In this document: piece by piece, positions 23,701-30,600 of the stretch
How the letters are laid out: every line of letters begins with the position of its first letter
How positions within the stretch are numbered: the stretch's first letter is position 1
NCBI GenBank assembly: GCA_021229015.1
Contig: CM037787.1
Span: 40,356,629 to 40,420,628, forward strand
Direction: 5' to 3'
Length of the DNA: 64,000 nucleotides
DNA from: Solen grandis
Lineage: Eukaryota; Mollusca; Bivalvia; Adapedonta; Solenidae
Program-made: the position numbers and the translations under genes
Notes under the pieces: generated by a model
The model's database searches: none
What the model saw: the letters and a program-made list of their open reading frames with translations, nothing else
Told to the model about the DNA's origin: nothing

Positions 23701-25267
23701 CATTTTCATTCTCCTCAGCTACAGATCTTGGGGGCTAATTGTTTTCTTCTGTGTGTCTGTATGTGTGTCTCTCTGTCTATCTGTCTGTCTGTCAAAACTT
23801 TTTAGCATTGTCCAAAACTTTTGAACCATTGCTCACACTAACTTTAAACCTTACATACATGTAGTCTTTCACTCACGCAAACTTTTGAAACTGTATTCCT
23901 ACACATGACAGACTTCCGGTGTGGGTATTGATCACCTTTAGTGATAATTTTTTTTTTTGGTATGCTTATAAGCCCAAATCCTATGTGTGAACATTCGTTT
24001 TATGTGTCATGTGAATACATCCTGTGTCAAAGATGGGGGTGGGGGTATGAATCACCTTCAGTGATAGTTCTAGTTTTCAACTGATTCTTTATTGATCGAC
24101 TCAGATTCTAACAAGTAATCCCTCTCGACATTTGGGACCAGTAATTTGCACCTGGGAAGGTCATGAACAATTCTTACTTCCTGCAGAAGTCAAACTGGCT
24201 GGCAAACCTTGGATGAAGGAACCCTATCAATGTACCACACTGCCCAATAACGTTTTTGCATGGTTTACTTCTTATCTTGCATGAGCCACATGCAAAATGT
24301 GATAAAAATGCTTTAAATCTTAAACATATTTATTTTACATTGATCTGGAAACAAGTTCTTATTTCATCCCTCACGATATCCTGAAATCAAAGTATAAAAT
24401 CTAATGTAGTTATACAGCAGGCACCTTTTAACCCTTTCCCTCATATAGACTTATTTTGACGCACTCAATAGGTACCACATAAAGCCTGATCTGCAGAAAG
24501 CCAAACTCAAACCTTACCAAATTTAATTGTAAAATCCTCATTACCAGACCACTGAGGAGCAGCGAACAGCATAAAACCTGATCAGCCTGCGAGTTACTCG
24601 CAGGCTGATCTGGTTTTATGCTGTTCGCATAGGTCTTTTCATGGTTTCCTCTATGAGGGAAAGGGTTGTCGATAAGGATGCCATGGTCCAGTGGTAACAT
24701 TCCTGACAGTGGATCTGAAGGTTGTGGGTTTCTAACCCCGTTGGGGGCAAGGATTGTTCATGTCCTTTCCAAGCGCAAAGTACTGGTCCAATTCATGAAC
24801 TGTTGTGAGGGATTAAAGGTGGTAAGGATGATGGAGATAGCAAATGTAGTGTTAAAGTGGAAGAGAAGATATTGTAGTGGATTCAGAGAAAGCTAGTGCA
24901 AAAAAAATGTTCGATAGAATGAAAGAGCGGATAGTGTAATTGATTGAGAGAAGAGAATAAATAAGATAGAACATAAAGAATGTGTAAGAGATTGGTAGAG
25001 AGAGAATATGTAAATTATGTATTAGATGAAGGAAAAAAAGATGGTGTAATAAAAAGAGTGAAGATGGAGCAAATGATCAAGAGAGAGAAAAGAAATAGTA
25101 TAAGTGACACAAAGAGTGAGCCTTTCTTTCTGTCCTGTTTCAGTCACAACAGTCAGCACTTCTTCCTGTTCTTCTCCCAGTTGAGGCAGGCCCTGACTGA
25201 TGACAAGTGGGATGACTTGAAACAGCTGATTGTAAAACAAGCACCAATAAATACAACCAACACTTGA
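11680..25267 (+). CDS. QTRT2: QTRT2, queuine tRNA-ribosyltransferase accessory subunit 2
   Basis: QTRT2 pairs with catalytic QTRT1 to exchange guanine for queuine at position 34 of GUN-anticodon tRNAs; in mammals the complex is linked to the outer mitochondrial membrane. Ten coding exons join in phase (11680-11799, 12263-12344, 13039-13207, 15032-15202, 15413-15512, 16681-16769, 20750-20867, 21682-21796, 23149-23274, 25144-25267) for about 404 residues, against roughly 415 in human. Diagnostic segments are [32 protein letters not shown] and [18 protein letters not shown]. The zinc site CSCYTC (about C334, C336, C339) plus a His about 26 residues after the last Cys fits C-x-C-x2-C-x25-H. Exon 1 has a one-base frame problem, and exon 6 ends in an amplified splice donor array. 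A poly(A) signal AATAAA lies at 25376-25381. Identity is very secure; the frame problem in exon 1 is unresolved. Confidence 0.93.
12263..12344 (+). CDS. QTRT2: QTRT2 coding exon 2
   Basis: Encodes [20 protein letters not shown] and QVSLSHT. Acceptor GGGCAG, donor CACAC|GTAAGT. It takes one base from exon 1 and leaves two, consistent on both sides. Confidence 0.88.
12455..12770 (+). mobile_element. tRNA-derived SINE family B, near full length
   Basis: The head has A-box-like GTCAGAGTGGTTAGAGTG and B-box-like GGTTGTGGGTCCGATCCCC. The body has GATAATGTGACTAGGTGTGG and TGCAGTGTGGCAGCACTATA. The tail is GTCGGTGGGATGTTAAACCC. It lies in QTRT2 intron 2. Confidence 0.8.
13039..13207 (+). CDS. QTRT2: QTRT2 coding exon 3
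   Basis: Encodes [20 protein letters not shown], then [17 protein letters not shown] and [13 protein letters not shown]; the vertebrate equivalent contains LLYCSLHDP and SVSVWS. Acceptor GATCAG, donor AAG|GTAGGT. Confidence 0.9.
13625..13735. repeat. AGCGGTCA-type repeat, left half
   Basis: Imperfect repeats such as AGCGGCCACC, AGTGGTCAACCTGTAT and AGCGGCAA. The same family continues at 14620-14700 with AGCGGTCACCCCTG, so it was split by the Tigger-like insertion. Confidence 0.7.
13736..14616. mobile_element. Tigger/pogo-like DNA transposon remnant
   Basis: TA dinucleotides flank CAGTCCAGTACCGTTAACTC ... GGACTG. The ends are inverted repeats rich in CTCGAT / ATCGAG, as in Tigger and pogo-group mariner elements. 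At 881 bp it is too short for a full transposase. It has interrupted an older AGCGGTCA-type repeat, pieces of which lie at 13630-13715 and 14620-14700. It is in QTRT2 intron 3. Confidence 0.8.
14130..14237 (+). pseudogene. Tigger-type transposase C-terminal remnant with PIP-box-like tail
   Basis: A 35-codon ORF inside the Tigger-like element reads [20 protein letters not shown] then [15 protein letters not shown] before TAA. The Q-x-x-I-x-x-F-F pattern (QKSIKDFF) near the end resembles the PCNA-interacting tail seen in Tigger/pogo transposases. The rest of the transposase is gone. The assignment is by motif and context only. Confidence 0.6.
14705..14855 (-). mobile_element. SINE family A, inverted copy
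   Basis: Reads GGTACTTTGTGCCTGGGAAG, GCCATGAAAAATCCTTACCC, then the inverse of the tRNA head near CCACTGGACCATGG. It lies in QTRT2 intron 3. Confidence 0.7.
15032..15202 (+). CDS. QTRT2: QTRT2 coding exon 4
   Basis: A 57-codon exon with the most conserved segment, [17 protein letters not shown], then [20 protein letters not shown]. Acceptor TGTTACAG, donor GAG|GTTACA. Phase 0 at both ends. Confidence 0.92.
15413..15512 (+). CDS. QTRT2: QTRT2 coding exon 5
   Basis: Encodes [20 protein letters not shown] followed by a Glu/Arg-rich helix ending in GVDG, the barrel region equivalent to IIGVIEGG in vertebrates. Acceptor TTTGCAG, donor GATG|GTAATA. Confidence 0.9.
16231..16545 (+). repeat. 39-bp minisatellite in QTRT2 intron 5
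   Basis: About eight copies of a 39-bp unit containing TTTTCACCTAATTAATTGA and ATCTAGGTA. It ends 136 bases before exon 6. Variants are mostly GCATCTAGG versus GTATCTAGG. The unit shares the short string AATTGATCA with the 36-bp array on the other side of the exon. Confidence 0.95.
16681..16769 (+). CDS. QTRT2: QTRT2 coding exon 6, ending at an amplified splice donor
   Basis: Encodes [20 protein letters not shown] then ISEIIKLIT. The acceptor is GTTTTCAG. The first donor is ATCACA|GTAAGG at 16769/16770. Using this first donor gives a protein of normal length between GPSTEQF and LPEDKPRL, so it is probably the ancestral site. From here on, the exon end plus donor is repeated every 36 bases to 18174. 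Confidence 0.9.
16756..18275 (+). repeat. 36-bp minisatellite built from the QTRT2 exon 6 / intron 6 boundary
   Basis: The unit contains AAATTGATCACA|GTAAGG, that is, the last 12 bases of exon 6 plus the donor and early intron. Donor GT positions run from 16770 to 18174 at exact 36-base spacing, giving 40 in-register copies with no indels. Two more degenerate copies follow (GT near 18218 and 18251) after an irregular segment. Variants are single bases: CACA versus CACG before the GT, CTTAATAA versus CTTTATAA, one GTGAGG. The array is open in the exon 6 frame up to about 18197 and also in a frame of the other strand, as expected when the unit is a multiple of three without stops. Confidence 0.97.
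19228..19331. repeat. A-rich low-complexity tract
   Basis: Long A runs with few T, C or G, in QTRT2 intron 6. Confidence 0.9.
19625..19865. repeat. Dispersed repeat with CATGAATATTCATGA
   Basis: A diverged dispersed family linking GCAAACAGAG(A/C)AGA, ATCAGGCA, AGAAAAATCCATT and CATGAATATTCATGAGAT. Relatives are at about 11985-12140, 25670-25870, 30170-30260 and 62630-62780. Confidence 0.5.
20750..20867 (+). CDS. QTRT2: QTRT2 coding exon 7
   Basis: Encodes [20 protein letters not shown] then [19 protein letters not shown]. Acceptor TTTAACCAG. The donor ATGT|GTAAAG was chosen because it alone gives the phase needed by exon 8 (a Ser codon, then TERG). A tRNA-derived SINE starts within about 20 bases of this donor. 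Confidence 0.88.
20884..21285 (+). mobile_element. tRNA-derived SINE family C, ~400 bp
   Basis: Head AGTGGTGGCTCAGTGTTGAC with GGTCTGGGTTCAAATCCC, then AGTGTTCCCCACTTAACTAG, GCACATTAAAGAACCAGGGA and a 3' end near CTTAAATGCAAATACAAAC. It starts about 16 bases after the QTRT2 exon 7 donor. Confidence 0.75.
21682..21796 (+). CDS. QTRT2: QTRT2 coding exon 8
   Basis: Encodes [20 protein letters not shown], an acidic/Gln linker, then NYTINLNEK. Acceptor CATATTTAG, donor AATG|GTAAGC. It matches vertebrate TERGCALTFSFDY and the variable linker before INLKEK. Confidence 0.88.
22581..22814 (+). mobile_element. TTAA-flanked MITE family A, copy 3
   Basis: Flanked by TTAA at 22577-22580 and 22815-22818. 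Same length (234 bp) and palindrome as copy 1. It lies in QTRT2 intron 8. Confidence 0.88.
23149..23274 (+). CDS. QTRT2: QTRT2 coding exon 9 (zinc ligands)
   Basis: Encodes [20 protein letters not shown] then [20 protein letters not shown]. It carries the three zinc-binding cysteines of the TGT family (CSCYTC). Acceptor CCTTCCAG, donor GAT|GTAAGT. Confidence 0.92.
23298..24080 (+). mobile_element. Dispersed non-autonomous element starting CCCCCAC hairpin
   Basis: Begins ACCCCCACAAATGAAATTTG, a small hairpin, then GTCGGTCGGTCGG and repeated GATGAAACTTCAT units. Ends near GGGGGTATGAATCACC and TTCAGTGATAGTT. It has no coding content and sits in QTRT2 intron 9. Ends are approximate. Confidence 0.6.
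24114..24255 (-). mobile_element. SINE family A, inverted copy
   Basis: Reads CCCTCTCGACATTTGGGACC, TTGCACCTGGGAAGGTCATG, then diverged head sequence. It lies in QTRT2 intron 9. Confidence 0.65.
24432..24665 (+). mobile_element. TTAA-flanked MITE family A, copy 4
   Basis: Left TTAA is intact, right flank is TTGT. Nearly identical to copy 3 inside. A SINE starts within about 15 bases of its right end. It lies in QTRT2 intron 9. Confidence 0.87.
24676..24815 (+). mobile_element. tRNA-derived SINE family A
   Basis: Head CCATGGTCCAGTGGTAACAT with GGTTGTGGGTTTCTAACCCC, then GCGCAAAGTACTGGTCCAA. It abuts MITE family A copy 4. Confidence 0.75.
25144..25267 (+). CDS. QTRT2: QTRT2 coding exon 10 (terminal)
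   Basis: Begins with the zinc-ligand His ([18 protein letters not shown]) and ends [12 protein letters not shown], six or so variable residues, then TGA at 25265-25267. Acceptor CTGTTTCAG. The poly(A) signal is 109 bases past the stop. Confidence 0.92.
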
Positions 25268-25375
25268 TATCTGGAATGTCGCCTTTATTTCTTTTTATCC
25301 AATATTCATTTAGATATACAAATAATTACATGTAATATATACACAGAAAATTTGCTGTGTTTGGCCAAAGACAAA

Positions 25376-25381
25376 AATAAA
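25376..25381 (+). terminator. QTRT2 polyadenylation signal AATAAA
   Basis: A canonical AATAAA hexamer lies 109 bases after the QTRT2 stop codon and is the first one in the 3' flank. The cleavage site is not visible directly. Confidence 0.6.
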
Positions 25382-25384
25382 GTT

Positions 25385-27030
25385 ATCCATCCATCATTAA
25401 ATTATCATCACTGTCCTTGAAATGCTTCAAAATGCTTCCATGCATTATAGGCGCATATGCTATAAAGGTTTGCATTTACTTTAAAATCCCAATGATCACT
25501 TGATGGACCATGATCACATCTTTAATGATGGATGGAATACCTTAAATAGCAGCATATTGTAGGCAAGAAGAAGTGTTGCAGATGAACTAGAACATCATGG
25601 TTTATACCACCATTTTACTGGACTTCAAGGAAGACCCTTCTGGGTTACAAAATTACTGTAACCTTTCACCTCATGAATATTCATGCGCAGATATGACTTT
25701 ATGAATATTAATTTACAGGACTTAAAATGGTATATAAAACTTTACTGTGCAGACTGTGGAATCTGATTTACAGCAAACAGAGAAGACTAATCAGGCAGCG
25801 GTAGGAGTGATTTGATCTGGGTCTACTCTGGTTGCCATGGCGACATATCGTGTCTATATGAGCTAAGGGTTCATCTCATAATACAATGTATTTGTAATAC
25901 ATACGTAAATGAGAATTTATTGATTAAATTCAGTTTTTACATATTATGAATAAGCAAGAATTATTTAATATCTTGTTCATTTATAAAATAATAGATATAA
26001 CAATATTGCTATCTCCTTTGATAGGTATTTGTTCAAACAGATGGCTTATATTAATAAAACTGATTGTTCTACTCACATCAGGACTACAACATAAATCTTG
26101 TCTTAGTGAGACCTGAGGGACATTTAGTAGTGCAAAGTCATCTACTGGTTTTTGTGTCACCTGCTGTAAGCTGGTGACACACAGGAATCACTTTTCCGTC
26201 ATCTGTCTGTCTGTCTGTTACACTTTAGCAGGTGACACATGTGTTCCAAAGAACACTCGTATTGTAATTCAAGAAGACAAACATCTGTGACTGGTTTTTT
26301 ATAAGATTTTATTGATATGTAATGAGACAGTGTGACACCTGGGTCAACCTGACACTGTGCAAGTCTGGTAAAGGTCTAACCGTTAGGTAATCTGATTCAA
26401 ACCATATCCTTACAACTGCTTGCTGTTTAGATCATGTATTTCAATCAGATTATCCAGTACACTGACATATCAACAAAGGGGTCCGGCACATTAAGTTTGG
26501 TCAAAATATCACTAGATATATAATACAGTGATGTAATTACAAACTTACATGCCAGATCCCTTTGATCATCATTATTAATGGTTAATATAGTAGAGATATA
26601 CAAACAAATCAACAGGTTTTAAAGCGTGATCATACATATTGCACTAATAAGCAAATTTAACATCCAGCAATAGTCAGATGGTCATGAGATGGACTCCAAG
26701 GAAGCCAAGATGTGGATTTATTGTTAACTGATATAGAAAAAACAACAGCAAAAAGAAACAATCAACTGACCTTACCAATGTTTACAGGTATAATCAAAAT
26801 TAGACACATTATCCAATTGCCACAGTGAGATTTCATGTGATTAAAAGTTGACCCGGTTTGCTTGGGAAAAAAAATATATGGTAGAAGAATGGATGATACT
26901 CCCATTATTATAAGTAAAGCTGGAGACAAAAGGTTCACAGCAAAAACTTGAAAGGTCCCAGATAACCGTTTTACACTCATTTCATCTTTCACACATTCAT
27001 TACATATGTCACTTACACACTATCATTTTA
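25385..27030. other. Convergent intergenic region QTRT2-SNAPIN
   Basis: Contains a dispersed CATGAATATTCATG repeat (25670-25870) and a GTCACCTGCTG palindrome (26148-26262). Otherwise I see nothing. Confidence 0.55.
26148..26262. repeat. GTCACCTGCTG palindromic repeat, copy 1
   Basis: Inverted pair GTGTCACCTGCTGTAAGC ... AGCAGGTGACACATGTG with GTCTGTCTGTCTG between, ending in GTTCCAAAGAACAC. Confidence 0.75.
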
Positions 27031-27031
27031 A

Positions 27032-27037
27032 TTTATT
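27032..27037 (-). terminator. Possible SNAPIN polyadenylation signal
   Basis: AATAAA on the minus strand about 520 bases past the SNAPIN stop. Other hexamers exist farther on, so the choice is tentative. Confidence 0.3.
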
Positions 27038-27274
27038 ATATGATTTCTTATATATATATATATACTATAAAAAGATTGAGTTCATTTGTCTAGTCCTAAC
27101 TTGATGTCTTATCTTTCCATTCAGGCCTGCTACAAAACAACAAAAACAAAAATGTGATCATTCACAGGTGAATGGAAGTTAGTGTGGTAGTGTCTCTACA
27201 TGAATCAATAAGTCTTCAAAAGCACCACCAATTGATATAGCACTCATTCAAAGTTCCTATCACATGATCATATT

Positions 27275-27460
27275 AAATAATCTGGTCACATGATGGTCAC
27301 ATGATCTGGTCACATGTCACATGATGGTATCACATGATATCACATGATCTGGTTACATGATATCACATGATATGGTCACATGATGATATCACATGATCTG
27401 GTCACATGATGTCGCATGATCTGGTCACATGATATCACATGATCTGATCACATGACTTGC
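27275..27460. repeat. CACATGAT-based degenerate tandem repeat
   Basis: About 185 bases made of TCACATGATCTGG and TCACATGATA variants at irregular 13-22 base spacing, next to the 3' end of SNAPIN. Palindromic CATATG/CACATG-like cores recur. Confidence 0.85.
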
Positions 27461-27554
27461 CCTTCAGGAACCACGTAGCCACCATATACACATGTATTGC
27501 ATTGTATTAATGGAACTGAAACACGTATCAATGTCACACGACCTAAACATGTCT

Positions 27555-27644
27555 CTACTTTGTCCGACTAGTGGGTGGATCTAAAGTTGCCTTTCTCCTT
27601 GCGGTCTCCTTGGAAACATTGGTGTATAATTTGTTCAGCCGCTC
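27555..27644 (-). CDS. SNAPIN: SNAPIN coding exon 4 (terminal)
   Basis: Encodes ERLNKLYTNVSKETARRKAT, LDPPTSRTK, then TAG. The acceptor CTTACAG follows a long T-tract. It matches vertebrate ERLRRLNHSVAKETARRRAMLD. Confidence 0.92.
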   Translation of the reverse strand, partial: ERLNKLYTNVSKETARRKATLDPPTSRTK

Positions 27645-30600
27645 CTGTAAGAAAAAAAAAAGATAACAAGAGCTGTCAGAGGACAGCACGCTCGACTATT
27701 CAAAATGCTTGTTGGTAAATCAAATGAAATCTATTTCAATTCTTGCCCTTCACATACCCTGTACATAATAATAGTCAAAAATGTTATACCTTGATAGTCT
27801 GACACCCCTTAATATTTTTATGAAGTCTAAAATCAATCCCATACCTAGTTACTGAGACATAAGCACAATAACACTGTGCATGCAAAACTTTAACCAAAAA
27901 TCAAAGAGAAGGGCCATAATTTGCATAAAATTCAGTCCAAAAGTTATTCTCCATGGTTTTCTGATGCCCCTGAGACACTCCTTTACTTTCTTGTCAATTC
28001 CACAAGCAGTTTCTGAGATATCAGCTGGAAAGTAGCTTGAATGCAAAAATTTAACCAAATTTTTAAGTTAAAAAAGAGGCCATAACTTGTAATATATTCC
28101 ATCAAAAGTTATCTAACTTGATAGTATGATATCCTTAAATGTATTAAGATGTTTCAAATCAATCAAATGCTTGGATACTTAGATATTAGCATGAAAGTAC
28201 CTTGCATGCAAAACTTTAACCAACATTTTTAAGTTAAAAAGGGGCCATAATTTGTAATATATTCCATCAAGAGTTATCTACCATGAAAGTATGATACCCC
28301 TAAACATATTAAAGATGTTTCAAATCAATCCCATGCATGGATACTAGATATTAGCATGAAGTACTTGCATGCAAAACTTTAACCAAAATTTTAAGTTAAA
28401 AAGGGGCATAATTTTAAATATTCCATCAAGAGTTATCTACCTGGTTGTTGATCCCCTAAACATATTCATAAACTTTCAAGTCAATACCATGAATGGTTAT
28501 TGAGATACAAACTAGATAGTAGCTTGCACGCAAAACTTTAATCAAATTTTCTATTGCATGCAAAACTTTAACCAAAATTTCTAAGTTAAAAAGGGGCCAT
28601 AATTCATAATAAATTCAGTCAAGAGTCAAGAGTTATCTACCTTGGTTGTCTGATGCCCTTGAACATATTCATAAACTTTCAAGTCAATACCATAAACGGT
28701 TATTGAGATATAAGGTTGATAGTAACTTGCACGCAAAACTTTAACCAAAAGCTGCAACGCTAACGCCGACGCCAGGGTGACTACAATAGCTCTCATATTC
28801 TTCGAATAGTCGAGCTAAAAATGTGATCATTTTTTTTTATAAATCAATTTCAGTGCTTCAAAACACTGTCTGAATATGATGAAATTACTTTTAAGTGGAA
28901 AAAAACCCACTGGAACCAAGTAAAATTCTAAAAGTCCTGAGCTGCCAACTCAATGGCAGAAAGTATCATTTCAACCTTACTGTACGTACTGGTATACAAA
29001 CACAAGGTACAAGAACTTCTATGAAGCTAAAGTATCATTTCAACCTTACAGCATGTACTGGTATACAAACACGAGGTACAAGAACTTCTATGAAGCTAAA
29101 GTATCATTTCAACCTTACAGCATGTACCGGTATACAAACACGAGGTACAAGAACTTCTATGAAGCTAAAGTATCATTTCAACCTTACTGTACGTACCGGT
29201 ATACAAACACGAGGTACAAGAACTTCTATGAAGCTAAAGTATCATTTCAACCTTACTGTACGTACTGGTATACAAACACGAGGTACAAGAACTTCTATGA
29301 AGCTAAAGAGAAAAATTTGGTACGGTATACAAACACAAAAGTATCATTTCAACCTTCATAGTAGGTACAAACGAGGTACAAGAACTTCTATGAAGCTAAA
29401 GTATCATTTCAACCTTACTGTGCGTACTGGTATACAAACACGAGGTACAAGAACTTCTATGAAGCTAAAGTATCATTTCAACCTTACTGTACGTACTGGT
29501 ATACAAACACGAGGTACAAGAACTTCTATGAAGCTAAAGTATCATTTCAACCTTACTGTACGTACCGGTATACAAACACGAGGTACAAGAACTTCTATGA
29601 AGCTAAAGTATCATTTCAACCTTACTGTACGTACTGGTATACAAACACAAGGTACAAGAACTTTTATGAAGCTAAAGTATCATTTCAACCTTACTGTATG
29701 TACTGGTATACAAACACAAGGTACAAGAACTTCTATGAAGCTAAAGTATCATTTCAACCTTACGGCATGTACTGGTATACAAACACAAGGTAAAGCTAAA
29801 GTATCATTTCAACCTTACTGTACGTACTGGTATACAACACAAGGTACAAGAACTTCTATGAAGCTAAAGTATCATTTCAACCTTACTGTACGTACTGGTA
29901 TACAAACACAAGGTACAAGAAGCTGTTTCCGGGGTGCAGATTGTCCTACTGTATTATACTGGCCTGCAGTACATATGTAGTTAAGGTATAAAATGGCACT
30001 TGTACTATCTTGCCATAGAGCTAGCTTTTGTGGGGACGTTGTAGAGTGTCCGATTTGCATACTGAGGGTCCAGAGTTCGATACCAGCTCGGGGCAGTAGG
30101 ATTTTTACTTGGTTACACATAATATAATCATATGACAAGATTAACAAATTACTGACTTAAGGTCAGAGGTATAAACAGGTTTTAGTAGCATTCAAATCAA
30201 TCCTATACCTCATGAATATTCATTTACAGATTTATAATTTGATGAATTATAATTGAAATCATATGAAACAATGGTTGGTTTCTTTGCCTTACAGATTATT
30301 TTTTTCTCAACATAATATTTCTGCCAAAATGTACTTGAAATTGCATATGGAAACCATAGACTGGTGTCAGCCCACGTCTGCCTCTAACCTGGACATTTTG
30401 CAGTATGTTGTTGACTAGCATCACCCGTCGTCGGGAGTTGTTCAACTTCTTTACATAGGGCTCAAGGTCCACGGACATGTTCTGGCTGTCTGATATCACT
30501 CGCAACTCTGAAACAGAGAAATGTGGATAAATTACAGAACTGGCTGAAACCGGACAAGTATATATTGATTTCTATATCAGAAACCATTAACAAGACATTA

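Noticed and set aside
28895..29980. 361-codon ORF with 23-residue repeats
   Set aside because: It coincides with the 69-bp minisatellite in SNAPIN intron 3 and lies opposite to the gene. Period divisible by three explains it.
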